DNA of 64,000 nt from Dillenia suffruticosa (lineage: Eukaryota > Streptophyta > Magnoliopsida > Dilleniales > Dilleniaceae). Where the stretch lies: the NCBI GenBank assembly GCA_033439265.1, contig JAVTVX010000013.1, positions 126,501 to 190,500 on the forward strand. Direction: 5' to 3'. Below the pieces are notes generated by a model. That model had not been told where the DNA came from, ran no database searches, and saw nothing but the letters and a program-made list of their open reading frames with translations. A program made the position numbers and the translations under genes. This document shows positions 1 to 13,612 of the stretch, piece after piece; position 1 is the first letter of the stretch, and every line of letters starts with the position of its first letter.

Positions 1-1863
1 CGGAAGAAGAGAAGGTTGGAGTGGAAAAGAAAAAAGGTGAAGGTGAAAGCGAAAGGCTTATAATAGACTGTACTACCCCATCTCGTAAGTCAACAACTGT
101 CCATGCCAAGCCCCCAGTATATTTTCTTGGGATTTTTTTTTTTTTTTGAGTGTCTGGCCAATAGCTGAATATATGAATATCTTATGTATGATCTGGCTTA
201 CCCCCCTTCCCACTTGTAACATTTGAACGTGACACATGAAAACTAGGTAAAGTAACATATACAATAGAAAATATATAGAAATAAAGAGGGGAGTGCATTT
301 GCCTGATTTCGTTTGCTGGGAGGACAGATGGGGACACTTTTGCATTTTGAATATAATCACCTACGCCATAACAACGAGCCAGGAAAGCATTCGAGTAGTG
401 AAATCTTTAACTTCTAAATTTTATTTTTTATATTTTTCAATTTTCGAGATGGGCATGACTATAACGTGAAAATATGTAGCATTAACCAAAATAAGGTCTA
501 TTGCAAAAGCAAAATAACCCAACCTCTCAAAATTTTTAATAAAAAGTGTGGCAACACCCTGACTTGGTTTTTGTTTGTTTGATTTAATGACAAGAAGAGA
601 CTCTGATACAGCTTCCCTGCGCGGCCAAGCAAAATGTCGATTCATGACCAGGTTCCATACTATGTACTTGCTAAACGTACATTTAAAGTTACCTCAAAAC
701 ACAAACACCGACTCTCTCTCTCTCTCTCTCTCTCTCCAGGTTTGTTTGTATTGTATGGCAGACACGTGTTTATAATAGGGACAGAATCTGGTCTTAGCCG
801 CGTATGTTGCCCAATGCATGAGCTGTATTTTGTATTTTTTTTTATCGTTAGAGAATCCAAATTTCAAGACATGGTGTTATGGGTGTCAATTAGGATCCGC
901 ATGTGTGGAGTTCTAAGGATACCCCGAAATTGCTTTCTGAGTTACAAAAATAATTTTATAATAAAGGGGTTAGATGATACCAAAATTAATTCAATAAATA
1001 CATTTACAAATGATCACTAAATAAGCTTAAACAGCATTAAGCTTGTAATAATTATTCATATGACACGTGGTCGTGAATATTTCTAATCAAGATGCCCTAT
1101 AATATTTATTTAGTTGGGCACCTCTACGAAAACTAATGTAAAATGCACATAGCGAGCAGGAAGGGGACGGCAAGACGAAGGACCAACGAGATAGATAGAA
1201 TAGAAAGCAACTGAAATCTTTATGGTTATTGGATAATGGTATCAGCGGGAAAACAACCTTAGGAAGGTAATTAAAAAAAAAAAAGGTCATGCATGAGTCA
1301 CTAAGTTGGTGTGTTTCATTTGGTGAGAGAGGACCGAGGTTATGAGTAGATTAATAGCCGAGGCCACAACATAAACCCGGACAGTGCTGCATTGAGAACG
1401 GACTGGCGATACATAAAGCTGAAGTCCCCTGCCTAAGGTCAGTAACTAGAAATACATTCCAACAGTCATCAATATGCGCGAGATGAACCCACACCACAAC
1501 TCACAATATTTCACGAGTACGCCACAAGGAGTAAATAATCTACACAATGAAGCTGTCTCAAATTTACAACCCATCACTGAACACCCCCCCCCCCCCCGGC
1601 GGGCCTTCTCAACGGAACATGAACACAATTAACCAAAAAATGGCGGACAACCACCTTAAAAGAAAACGTGTGGGGAACCAAAAAAAAAGGCAAGGGGGGT
1701 CCTCACAGCTCTCAGTTATCTTTATCAATGTTATGACTAATATAACCAAAAAAGGCATGCTATCTTGGAAACACTACAAGAAAGTAAAATTATATATTTT
1801 TTTTTTGTGGAGGGGGGGGGGGGGTGTCTCCCAAGGCATGTACAAACTGAAGGCTTTCTGCCA
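1..1863. other. Intergenic DNA, no gene seen
   Basis: No reading frame here resembles a known protein or has convincing splice context. The stretch is AT-rich with homopolymer runs: T near 127-143, C near 1585-1597, and G near 1811-1824. There is also a (CT)n tract at about 712-738. It lies downstream of the minus-strand APR-like gene, so its right end may hold that gene's 3' untranslated region. Confidence 0.6.
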
Positions 1864-4800
1864 TCACAATAAACCTGAGTCATCAGAGCATAAAATATTG
1901 GAGGTTAACTTGACCTTCTTGCCCATGATCTTTCTCCCAACGAGACAGAAGCAAGAAGAAGCCCATGCCCGACCACTCCTTGCACTTTCATGCAAGTTCC
2001 TGGTCTTAAGTAACCGAAGCTTGGTCCAGACCCTCTTCATGTCAATCATGCGGAGAACTCGCCCTAAAATTTGGCTTGTCTCTCCAAATATTTCTAGGTT
2101 CAGATGGGGGACATATGAGTTCCAAAAGGTTCTGAGGCATGATAGAACCTTTGGGAGTATTAGCAGGACCAACCTTAGAATCAGAAAAATGAACGACAAT
2201 GCTAAGTAGGGTTCCCTATTTAATTTCTCCTTCAGTGATGAACCATGCCGTGTCTTGATCCTAACAGAACTGAGAGATTCATCCCAAGCCAAATACTGAG
2301 TTGGTTGAAGCCCTGCAATGCACATAGACAAAGTAAGAGGGCTACCCTTGACCATGGTGGACGAACCTAATATGTGATTGCAGAGAAATCTTAAAACAAA
2401 TCAAGGTGTTCCTTGTTTTCATCCATGATATTTACCTGTGGCCTTCTCATAAAATTTTGTAAGGGAAGGGAGATCTTTTGAACCATGATATTTCACCCTT
2501 GACTTCTGGTTAAGAATTAAAATTGAGGGCAAGCTATGGACTCCATATCTAGAGAACACACTGCACGAAAAGGAACAAAACAATATAAATAACCAAAAAT
2601 GTCAACAAAGTAGCATCATTAAGGAAAAACGTAATCGATAGCATATTAACCAAATAACTCTGAATATAACTTTCTAACTTTATTAGATTTCTAACAGTTT
2701 TTGCAAAGCCTTATGAAGTAGTCCCCAAAGGTAGCAGTCCAACATTCAAGGAATGTTAAGTTTTGCTAGATAACTATAACAAGACCACATATAAGACAAC
2801 ACCAATCAACAAAACCTGGTAGTAACTTCTTGAAGTTGCTTCCAGCTAGATGGCTATAGAGGAGAATATATTTCAAGCTTTAATATCTAATAAAATGGAA
2901 CAGGCACTCCAAATGTCTTTCATAAAACAGAATGTGATCATGAAAACCAAAAATTCTAATGTCACACATGCCATTTTAGTAACATAATGAATGAATGCAT
3001 CAGATTATTTACAGCACATTACAAGCTTCAAATTATGATTTTGGCTCAGAAACCATAATTTCGGAGCCTATCAGCATTAAATCACAACTTATGTTCATTT
3101 ATATGAGAGGGAATAACTTAGTCATCCTTTGCAAATCAGGGTAGGTGGAAGACTCATACCTTGGCAAAGCAGAAGATTTCTCAATTACCAAGTGCTGTAT
3201 TTTAGGAAACATGGAGCTGAGGATTTCAAATAACTTATAGGAGCTGTGTGAAAATGGGCACCGGGAAGCATAAAAGAGCACAGCAAAATATACATTCCCT
3301 TGCTTGAAATTCAAAGATCTGTCGAGGAAGCTCCCATTTACCTGAAATCAAGGGCAAAAAAGAAAATTAAAGAAGCAGTCAGCGTAAAGCAGTTGCTACA
3401 TAGATGATCTCCATCTTTAGAAAGTACAGAAAACACCATTCTGTTGCAGGATGATCCCTTTAACAACAAAACTTACTTAAATTTAAATAATTTGTTCAGT
3501 TTCTAAAATGCGGACAGATTAGCATCGATTACATAAGTTGCAGATTTTCAATCCCATTAATTGAAGCAAACTTTTACAGCCATGGTGGAGACAACTAGAA
3601 CATTCTTTCCTGATAGGTGAGAAACAATAGTAACAAAGGGCACAAGTGGAAGTACTCCGAAAGGAACCCCACAAGTAGAAAATAAACAAAATTACCAACA
3701 TCTACAAAGTAGTAAGAATATTAAGAGAAAACCAAAGTCAAGATCTCCTCCCACCCCCCCCCCCCCAAAAAAAGTTGAAAATAAATGTCAAGAATTTGTC
3801 AAATCGCTAAAAATTCCACATATTACATTCCCTTCAAAACAACCAAAAAATGGCTAGAGGAATTATCCTAAAAAAGTTAATCATCATTCTACAAATCCTC
3901 AAGCCGCTCCATGGCCATAATTCACTTTGCATGGAGTTGCAAGTCATGTAGTGTTGATGAAGGATAAAAAGAGAAAACCTTCTCCCCCAATAAATGAGTC
4001 TATTAACAACTAAATGATTGTGATTGATAGTGTAAGTAAAGAATTAAAAAAAAAAAAATCATACTTCTCTAAGAGCAATGACTAGATGCAATTTCAGTAT
4101 GAAAATCACCAAAGAAATACAAGTACTGAAAGCACGAGTCGGAGGATAAAAAATAGCTAAATTGTTCAAATGACAATAAATTTGCACTTGGATTCTTGGG
4201 CTCCTTCATGGCACAAAATTTTCCTAATTTTCCTACTTTCACAGTGCCCGAGTGTAAAAATTTATTGGAAAAGATGATAGCACCATAGAAAACCAACAAT
4301 TTTTAGCGGTTGCAGAGGGATTGTGATGATGGAGGCAATTAAGGAAATTGGTGTGCACAGGCAAAAATTGTACATGGCAGTAACATCAGGTTGGCAGAGG
4401 CAGAAGCTTTCAGTCAAGAGGTTTGCATGACCTGTTTTTGTCATCTAATACTCATAGATTCAATTTTCCTTTCACATCTCAGTCCTTCTATCAAGATGGA
4501 ACACCCCTCATTCCCAATCCATCACCTCTACTCATGATTCTTTGTTCCTACTTCAGTGATAATAAGCCATCTGTATTAGAGGGCTTTATATTAGAGCAGA
4601 GTCATATAGCATCAAAATTTCAATGGCAGGTTGGTGTGCATGCCCCTTTCTCGCAAGGCTGAAATTCAGTTCATCAACTTTAGCTCTTGTCTCCAATTTA
4701 GTGCTACTTTAAATTTTTTCTAATTCTTTTCAAAATCAAAGTTATGTGGATCCCCATTCCCATCATTACATGCGTGATGCAGGATGACCTCTAGAGGATT

Positions 4801-7676
4801 TTAGGGAAAGTATCTAGGGTTTTGCCAACAGACTGGTGTTAGAAAAACAAATAGGGTTTGTGCAGAATAAAAAACCAGCAACTAAATTTGAAAGAAAAAA
4901 AGAACTAGATGAGACGAAAGAGGATAATCTATTAACATCACACTTGTAGATCCATACACATCTAAGGGCAAGAAAGCATCACATGTTCGAGGGTTTGAGA
5001 GAACTCAAAGCAATTTTCTGGAAAATTGAAATTCTTATTTTAACTTTTTAAAATAAAGTTATAAGTTTTTGGATAGACAATCAACTTTAAGAAAATTAAA
5101 ACTACTACATGAGTGAAATCTGAAAACTCGTAACAAAATTGTAAGTTAACTTTAATAATAACGAAATTTAAAAGAACTTTCTAAATAATTTCAAACAAAA
5201 AATAGAAACTAAACTAATAAAGTTCTAAAAGAAAAGATTCCACTACAGGGAAAAGTACCACCACTCCTTTCATTGCTAACTCTTAAAATCGTAATCAAGC
5301 TGCTCAAATAAGGGTGATCAACTGTTGGAGCTTTGGTCCCTATCAGTGTGGTAAGGGCATTAAGAATGTGGTGCCATGCTTTTCTTGGGACATGGTTACT
5401 GAACTGGTAGGCTTAGCCAATTACGTACTATGTATGATTTGTTTATGTGCAAGCAAATATCTGAAAATATGTTTGAAAATTTACTTCATAAATAATAAAC
5501 AAATGAAAATTATGATAATAAACTTGGATCATTAGATTAATCACAAAGATCTAAACAATTTGATTATTTTAGATGCTTCTACTCATTCTTAAATTAAGTA
5601 TGAATTGGGCCATTGGATTTTCATATAATTTTTTTTAGCAGATTTCGACTATTGGATTCTTTACGGCTCTGCTATCACCCAAAGCCTCCTAGATAAACAA
5701 AGAATTCCACCTTGTGGTAATTTACATTTAAATGAGAGAGAGAGGGAGAGAGAACTCAATCTTCAATAAGATCTCTTGCTCTTCCTTTTCATTCTTTTTT
5801 TTTTTGAGCATTTCTCGCAATCTTCTTTTCACATTTCTCTCTTTAGGAAAAACACGTCTCTTCATGGGTCCAAAGAAAAAGGAAAAAAAAGGAAACTACT
5901 TGTTTCCCACCCTCCGTTCTAACCTCCAAGCCTCTCACTTAAGAAGTTCCCTATTTCTCTCCTGTCTCTGTCGACAACATCAATCTGGTTTTCGACTCAT
6001 AAATTGGCTGCTGATGAGATCTCGTATGTTTCTCTGCACAACATTGATCTGGTTTTCGACACATGAATTGGGTCCACACGAAATATTGTATGTTTCTCGC
6101 TTTCAATCAGGATTATGAAAGCTCAAGATCCACCTGACAGACCCACCAGTTGCAGATCGCAGTACTCTAGGGAGTAGGAGCAAACCAGCCAACTAGGTAG
6201 CATTGTTCCAAATTAAAATCTTTTTCGTAATCAAAGATTGAAACTTACCATGGTTAACAATGTTTAGCCTTGAGTGCACTTGCACTCTAACAGAGCCATG
6301 GCCCCGAGCCCAACAGCTATAAACCTCTTGGAAAACCATGCACCATTTCCCTAGGTCTCTTCTGACCTCAAATGCCCAATCCCAGTCACCACTTCGTTAG
6401 CTTTAGTTCTCTTTCAGCTAAACTCCTAGTTTTAATACCAGTGATTGCTCTCAAGCAATCAGACCCCAATAAACTTGTCCATTTAGTGCCACTCGAGTGA
6501 AAATATAGTTGTGAACCAATTGCCTATGTGATCCTTTCAAAACTCAGAGAACAATAAATGGACTTTTAACTAGGACAATGGTGTATCAGTACTACAATTT
6601 TGCAAAAATGGGTTTGTGCCCAAAAGCGGAGGTGGATCACTTATTGACAATTTGACCAGCGCAAACTCATTGAATGCCAACCAAAAGACAATATTTAATC
6701 ATCCACCTAGACATTTAATTGATATATCCCCCATTTTCAAACATGATCTGCTGCCACAGCCATTCTCAGGATTCTGGAAACTGGAATCAGCACTCAAAGG
6801 TTTTTATCTTTTTGTTCCCGCTCTCTTTTTTTAGTGGATAATTATTCGCAATTAAGTCAATATTGACGGTTTATCTCAAGAAACTGTCCACCAACTCTCT
6901 ACTCCATGCACAGACACGAAAGAAAGGGGTAGAAAAAGAAAACAAGTTGTCTCTACTTCGATGCAAATCTCGTATATTATCAAAATCTGAAAAGCCATTG
7001 CGTCTTGTATTCTGGTTAAGGCAGAGTCAAATGGCTACAGAAGATTAAAAAGAAGCCATCGAACTGGCTTCAGACAACAACCCGCCATCAAATAAACCTG
7101 GTCCCGCGTCACTGTGAATCCTATACCTATGGAGATGGAAAGAATTGAATCAGGCTCTGTTATTCTGTATGCAGCATCTAATCCTATCCTCTATTTTCCA
7201 AATAAAAAAAAAAAAAAACCTACATACCAAAATCAGGAGAGAATTATGTTGAATTGGAAAAATTGCAGAAAACCCCAATAATAATTCTTAACTCATACTT
7301 GAGAATCAGATCAACAGACAGAGAAGGTTATAGCAATAATAAAGAACAACCCGCCCCCAAACCCCAAAGAAAGGCAAATGAGAAAGAATAAATGTACACA
7401 AGAAACAAATAACAGGATGATGGAGATGTTAAAGTCAATATATTAAACAAATCTGAAAGAAAAGGAAATAAAATTTAAATGGAAATGAATGGGTGGGGGT
7501 ACCTGAAGAGGAGGAATTGGAGAAAGGAAACGAGGGCATTGAGATTGCAGATTGTTGAGAAAGAAAACCGATTGATGAGGGTACGAAGGCGAAGATGAGA
7601 CACCTGGGATCGAAGAGGTCACCACCACGCAAACGATCACAATTGGAACAACCATAGAAACAGAGGATGCGGCCAT
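1864..7676 (-). CDS. APRL5: 5'-adenylylsulfate reductase-like protein (APRL5/7 type)
   Basis: Four exons on the minus strand: 7676-7503, 3341-3160, 2560-2436 and 2312-1864. All introns are GT-AG and phases agree, giving 309 residues (Arabidopsis relatives are about 300). The product has an N-terminal hydrophobic signal (about residues 8-28), a thioredoxin-like domain (about 59-165) and one strong membrane segment near residues 200-220 (YLALSFIFLILRLVLLILP). Family members resemble the C-terminal thioredoxin half of plant APS reductase but lack the reductase domain and a CxxC pair, so they are probably secretory-pathway thioredoxin-like membrane proteins of unknown reaction. The single active-site-like Cys is C86 in YASRCPFS; relatives usually have Trp before it, here Arg85. 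Alternative in-frame TTG codons upstream were not used; ATG at 7676 gives the signal peptide. Intron 1 is about 4.2 kb and contains no gene I recognise. Confidence 0.93.
5975..6103. repeat. Two-copy tandem duplication of about 62 bp
   Basis: Two adjacent diverged units each contain TCTGGTTTTCGACNCATNAAT and end in TATGTTTCTC. They lie inside the long first intron of the APR-like gene and show clear point divergence, so the duplication is not recent. Confidence 0.6.
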
Positions 7677-8999
7677 TAAAGCACGGGCAGCAAGAAGCAA
7701 ACTATAAAGACTTGATTTTGATTAATTTTTATTGTTAGCACCACACCAACCCAAACAGAACAACCTTTCCTATTTCTCGCTCTCTCGCTCTCTCTCTCTC
7801 TCTCTCTGGGTTATGCGTTTTGGATCGGTGATGCTCTGGGTGGATATCGGGAACTGAAAAAGGGAAAGAAGAAAGAGGAGGACACAGAGGTGGGACCTAA
7901 TGGACATAAATACCCCTAGCGTTTTCCCTCAATTACCAGGTCGGTTCCAAATGGTCCAACCAAGTAAGCACAACGGTTGCAATGTACCGTAATGCGACAG
8001 CAACGGCACAATGCGAATTGTCAGTATGTCCTGAGATGATGGGTCCTGAACTTTTGCGAGTTAATTCTAAATTATTATTTTTTGCCCCTTAATGTTTTTT
8101 AACCAATGCCAATGCCAATGCCAATGACAATGCTAATCCTAATCTTAACCGTCGATGTCGTTTGGTTTGTAATGTAAATGTGTTTGTTTGTATGCTCTTA
8201 ACTCCTTAATTGAGTTTAAGCATAAGAAACGAATAAAATGAATGTTTTCCTCCGATCCGATAATTATTTAGCAGAAAATAGGGTGGGGGAGGGGGAGGGG
8301 GTGAGGGGGATGCGGTTTAATAATGTTCTCAAATCTGAACCAAAACAACCCAGAAAATGCTACCAATTTTTTTCTCTATTCGGCTCACCGGATTTTTTTT
8401 TAACACCTTAATTCTCAATTATTAAGCCAATTAAATCAACAAATCTTTTTTCTCTGAGTCATTGTAAGATGATTTTTGAAACATTAAATATTATGTCAGT
8501 TTTCGTATTCACTCTCTTCTTGTATCTTTAGGTAGTCGGTTATTTATCAAATGAATTAAAGTTTTATAATCGATTAACTTAATTTTTTAAACATAATAGA
8601 TAATCATGAGACTCATCCACCTAACCAATTAATTTTTAAGGTAAGAATCCGATTATTTTCTAATAAAAGTGTTTATACCCAAAACAAAAAACAAAACAAA
8701 ACCCAACAATTACTTATAATATATTTTGTGATTTTATAAATTATTATTGTGTTTGATAATAATAAGAAATTATAAATTGTTTTTAGTATTGAAATGTGTA
8801 AAAAGAAAATGGCGCTATTGTAACGTAGATTGTTCTTTATTGATACATGGAACGATGATAAAGATGAGATAATGAAGTATCAAGCACAGTGTTTTAATTA
8901 GGTTAAAAGTTATAGTAAAATTGTTGATAAGATGGAAGAAAGGGGTTGATCCATATTTTTTAAATAACTTATGAACTTGAAATATTTTATTTTAAGAAT
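7677..8999. other. Upstream region of the APR-like gene; no coding sequence
   Basis: Contains the presumed leader and promoter of the minus-strand APR-like gene. A (CT)n tract lies at about 7789-7807, roughly 115 bp upstream of its ATG. A CCAATG hexamer repeat lies near 8104-8135 and a G-rich tract at 8281-8312. The rest becomes AT-rich towards the LINE. I see no protein-coding signal. Confidence 0.5.
8281..8312 (+). other. Potential G-quadruplex tract
   Basis: Plus strand has GGTGGGGGAGGGGGAGG followed by more G runs: at least four runs of four to five G separated by one to three bases. This fits the usual G3+N1-7 quadruplex pattern. It lies about 600 bp upstream of the APR-like start codon, on that gene's non-coding strand. 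Folding is inferred, not shown. Confidence 0.6.
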
Positions 9000-11900
9000 C
9001 TATAAACTCTTTTTATTTGAAAGAATTTCGTCAAGGCTGGTCTCAATCTCGGATAAATGAGTCGAGTTACCGTAGGTCAATAGTCAGTGTAAAATCTTTT
9101 ATCAAAATGAAAAATGAGAGACAAATATAGAAAAATTTTTGGGGAGTTTCGTTATATCAATCCCCGAATGTAGTGACAAGTTAACAAAAAATCTTAGGGT
9201 GCAAATAAGTAAAATGATTTATGAAAATAGAATTCATCTAATCATTTGAAATATAGAATCCTTAATCGGCAAGTTAGGGGAGATGAGAGAAATAATAAGT
9301 AGAAGAAATATTAATATCACATGTTTTCAAGAAACTAAGTGGGTGGAAAAAAGTAAAAGTGGTAGAACCTTATGAACATAAGATTTGGTACACGGATTGA
9401 GATAGAACTACAAATAAAATAACAATGATTGTATATAAAGATTTATTAGAGAATGTAGTAGAGATTAAAAAAATTAAGATATAATTATACTTGTTAAGAT
9501 AGTAGACAGAGAAATTATAATCAATATAATTAGTGTACATATGCCCCAAATAAGTATAAATGCTGTTAGTAAAATACAATTTTGAGAGAATTTAGATAAA
9601 TTTATATAAACCATATCTAGTGGAGAAAAGTTATTTATCGGAGGAGAACTAAATAAACATATAAGAGAGACAAATGAAGAATTCAAAACTATATATGAAA
9701 ACTTAGGATTTGGTAGTAGGAACGAGGCAGAAAGTACTATTTTAAAATTTGCTATAACATTCGATTTTATACTCGTAAACACTTTTTCAAGAAAAAAGAG
9801 TTACGCATAGTTACATATAAAAATAGATCCAATGCCAGTCAAATAAATTTCTTTTTCAGTAGAAGAGATGATAGAATAACCTGTAAAAATTGTAAGGTTA
9901 TACCGAAAGAGAGTATAACAATTTAGTATAAATTTCTAATTTTAGATATACGTGTGTCTAAAAAGTAAAAGAAATATCATCAATTTGTAAAGTTAAAAAT
10001 TAAGTAGTGGAATCTGAAAAGAGAAAAAATAACGACTTTTAGAGACAAATTAATTCAAATAATAAATTAATCTGTTAATAATGATTCAGAAACAATATAA
10101 AAAGAAATGTCTTCCAATATTAAGAGTATAGATATGAAGATTCTTTGTGTATCTAACGATCAAGCCCCAATAAGCAATGAGTCAAAGTGGTGGAACGAAA
10201 AAATATAGACAACTATCCAAACCAAATAAGAGTGTTATAGGAGTCTTAAAATAACAATAACGATACATATGAAAAATATAAAAGTATAAAAGAGATATAA
10301 AAAAGATTATCCATAAATCAAAGTATAAGGTGTATAATGAACTGTACAAGAGACTTAAGACTAAAAATGGAGAAAAAGAGATCTATAGAATTGTCAAATT
10401 AAGAGAGAAAAATGAAAAAGATCTAAATAGTGTTAAGTATATTAAGAGTGAAACCAAGAGTATATTTATAAAAAATGAAAACATAAGAAAATGTTGAAAG
10501 AACTATTTTAATAATCTTTTTAATGTTTAGAATACAATAAATATAGAAAATATCGAGATATTTGTAAAAAAAAATTAATAGAGATTTTAAACATACAATT
10601 CGTTCTCATGAAATTAAGGACGCCTTAAAAAGAATGAAAAATAATAAAATCATAGAAGTTGATAGTATTTCCATTGAAATGTTGAAATGTTTAGATAGAT
10701 TTTGTATAATAATGTTAATGGATTTTTTTAACAAAATTTGACAAAATAAGAGAATGTCCAAAATATAGAGGAAGAGCACACTTGTACCAATATATAAGAA
10801 TAAATTAGACATATAATATTACTCCAACTATAAACTTATGAATTATACCAATAAAACTATGAGAGAGAGTGATAGGGTATAGGTCGAAATCGAAAATAAA
10901 TACGTCTCAAAATCAATTTAAATTCATAACAAAAAAATTCACTTGCTAAGACATTTAATAGAGACATATAGAATATAAAAGAGAGAACTATATATGATAT
11001 TTATTTATATAAAAAAAGCATATAATAGGATTTTTAGTGATATATTGTGGTGGATGCTAATGAAAAAGAAATCCTTTTGAATTATATTAATTTTATTAGA
11101 AATATATATATATATATGACGGAATTGTAATCAATGTAAAAACTTGCGGGGGTCTGAGTGATAGTTCTCTATTAATATTTTATTGGGTTCCATTAAAATT
11201 CGGTATTAAATTCTTTCATTTTTGTAACAGTGATAAATGAAATCACAAAAAACATGTAATGTAAAATATCATAGTGTATATTTTTTATAAATGATAGAGT
11301 ATTGATTGATAAAATCAGAGAAGACATTAGTGTTAAATTAGAGTTATGGACAGTTATATTGGAATTTATAAAATTTAGAGTAAATATATCAAAAACTGAG
11401 TATATAAAATATAAATTTAATGACAATTATCATAATAATGAAAAAAATGATTAGATTAGAATGAGAAAATATTCTAAAAAATAAACGTTTTAGATATCAT
11501 GATTCTATCATTAAAAATGATAGTAGTATAGATTGAGATGTGAATTATAGGAGTCAAGCAGATTTGATGAAATGAAGAAAGATATTTGGAGTTCTTTGCG
11601 ATCGCATAATACTGTAACATTTGAATGAAAAGTTTTATAAAATTGTAATAAGGCACGCACTATTGTATAACACTAAGTGTTGAGCTATTAAACAATAATA
11701 AGAATAGTAAACACCCGTAATAGAAATGATAATATTTAGATAAATGTGTGGTAAAACTAGAAAAGATAAAATTAAAAACGAAAAGATTCGTAATAAATTG
11801 GGAATTAATTCAATTATGAATAAAATGTAAGAGTGTCATCCGAGATGATTCAAATATGTGCAACGAAAACCCAAAAATATATTGCTTAGGAGAAACAAGA

Positions 11901-12055
11901 ACTTAAGTATATGAAATTTAGTAAAATAAAAAGATAAACAATTGAAAATTTAGATACAAATTATCTATAAAAACATGATAGTTAAGGGTGTAGAGGAGGG
12001 GATAATGTTGGATAGAAATAAACTGCGTAAGAGAATTTGTATAAATTAAACCAAA
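9000..12055 (+). mobile_element. Decayed, near full-length RTE-clade LINE
   Basis: Broken plus-strand frames follow the order of plant RTE LINE proteins (often mis-annotated as craniofacial development protein 2-like). Endonuclease (about 9250-9970): GKLGEMREI then INITCFQETKWV, and later ILVNTFFKKK. Reverse transcriptase (about 10590-11440): HEIKDALKRMKNNKI, RKSTLVPIYKNK, then ILWWML and DDxxL-like remains reading INDRVLIDKIRED. C-terminal region (about 11740-12030): CGKTRKDKIKNEKIRNKLG. There are many stops and frame changes, so it is dead. Base composition is strikingly A/T-rich compared with the Copia element next to it, as expected after long decay of methylated cytosines. Ends are approximate and I found no target-site duplication. 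Confidence 0.85.
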
Positions 12056-13612
12056 ACTTTTTCTTTTTCTTTTTAATATTTATTTTTAAAACTGACGAAC
12101 CAAATTAAAATTAAAACTCAATTTATTATTTGTTATTTGTTATTGTTTTTGTAGTAGTTTATAAACTCTTTAAAAAAATTATCAAACATATTTTATTGCT
12201 TACAAATTTTTTTAACCATTTAGTAAGATGTCTTAAAAATTTATAAATTTATCCAAACATTCTCTGTGATCTAAAATCATCATTTTAGAGGCATACAAAA
12301 AGAACTTATCCACTATTTCTAAATGATAGCTTTTCTAATTTCTTGAATTTTAAAATTGCTTGTTCTTATTTTAGAAATCAAAATAAGTTCGCAATTTTAA
12401 TCTCATTAAAGTGTAATAAAAGTATTTTAAGATTTAGATATGGCTTATGCAATTTCACATGGACATGTGTTATATGATAATAACAGCATTTAGAAGATAA
12501 AAATTGCTCCCACAAAATTTATTCCTATCAATATTATTGTTAATTTTTTTTAGAGTAACTTTTACTTATTTCTTCTTTTCAGAGGGAAAAAGAGAGACAC
12601 GAGAGAAGAGGTAATCCGAAAAGAGAGTAAATTATAATAATTTTTTTATAAAAATATTTTAATATCACCATCATCACCATCATCATCATCATTATTATTT
12701 TTTTAGCTTTTCCTCCCATTTTCATACCCCCATGTACTTATAGAGTAACATTTATCCCACAATATTACCCATCTTAAATTTTAAAGGGAAAATTTATTTA
12801 TCCAACATATTTAAAAAAATAAAATTTTAAGAGAATAATATTTCCCTTTCTTCTCTTCCTACCACATAGAAACCAACTCACACTCATGTATCTTTATTGG
12901 AGAAATAATAGTAATCACGTGAACTAAAAACAGAGAAGTATGAACCAAATATAGAAATACCTCTAAACTTTCAACAAATATAAAACCATCCCCTCAAGTA
13001 TGAAAAAATACAAAGTTGGCCCTTCGGGCTATTTCAGCTTATTTTGTACTATTAAAATAATATAAAAAGATAATGGAAACTTTATTTTTTCATAAAAATA
13101 TTTAATATATATTTTTTCCTCAAAATGGGAGAGTATACCCAAAAAAAAAAAATAAAATAAAACAAAACAAAAACAAAAACGAAGAAACCCATTCTCGCGA
13201 AGCACGCCCACGGGAGATCAGATCCAGAGAGGGAGACACAGTAATGGTGCTTAACCCATAATATCCGACCATCACGTCTCTTCTTCAGCAAAAAATTGTC
13301 GAACCACCTCCAATCACTAGCACTGAGGATGCTCTATTTTCGACATATCCTCAGGATTATGACTAGTATTGTGCTTCATCCTCTAACCTGCTTCTTCTCT
13401 TATCGTCACTGGATATTGAGTCCCAGTAGCCATAATCACTATTTTGTTTTTACCATCCCTACCCATGTTTTCTGTCGTTTGGGAATTTTATCAAACAATT
13501 GTAAAGTGAAATTTTGCCGAGGCCTATAGAAAATGTCGATGAAAAAATAGACCGCAACAATGAATTGTTGAAGATTGCAATTGGAATTCGACAACTGAAA
13601 GCGAGGAGAATT
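12056..13612. other. AT-rich intergenic DNA
   Basis: No recognised gene. Contains a (CAT)n-type microsatellite at about 12664-12698 and an A-rich stretch at 13140-13180. From about 13200 the composition is less AT-biased. A short open frame next to the LTR element (13528-13606) is listed separately. Confidence 0.5.
13528..13606 (+). other. Coding-like host fragment left of the Copia insertion
   Basis: An open plus-strand frame reads ENVDEKIDRNNELLKIAIG and then IRQLKAR, charged and helix-like, and runs up to the 5' LTR. A similarly charged open frame starts right after the 3' LTR. I do not recognise a family. It may be part of an old exon that the retrotransposon split, or chance. Confidence 0.35.

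Noticed and set aside
4423-4662. Plus-strand open frame of 79 codons in intron 1 of the APR-like gene
   Set aside because: Opposite strand to the host gene, no conserved motif, no promoter or splice signals.
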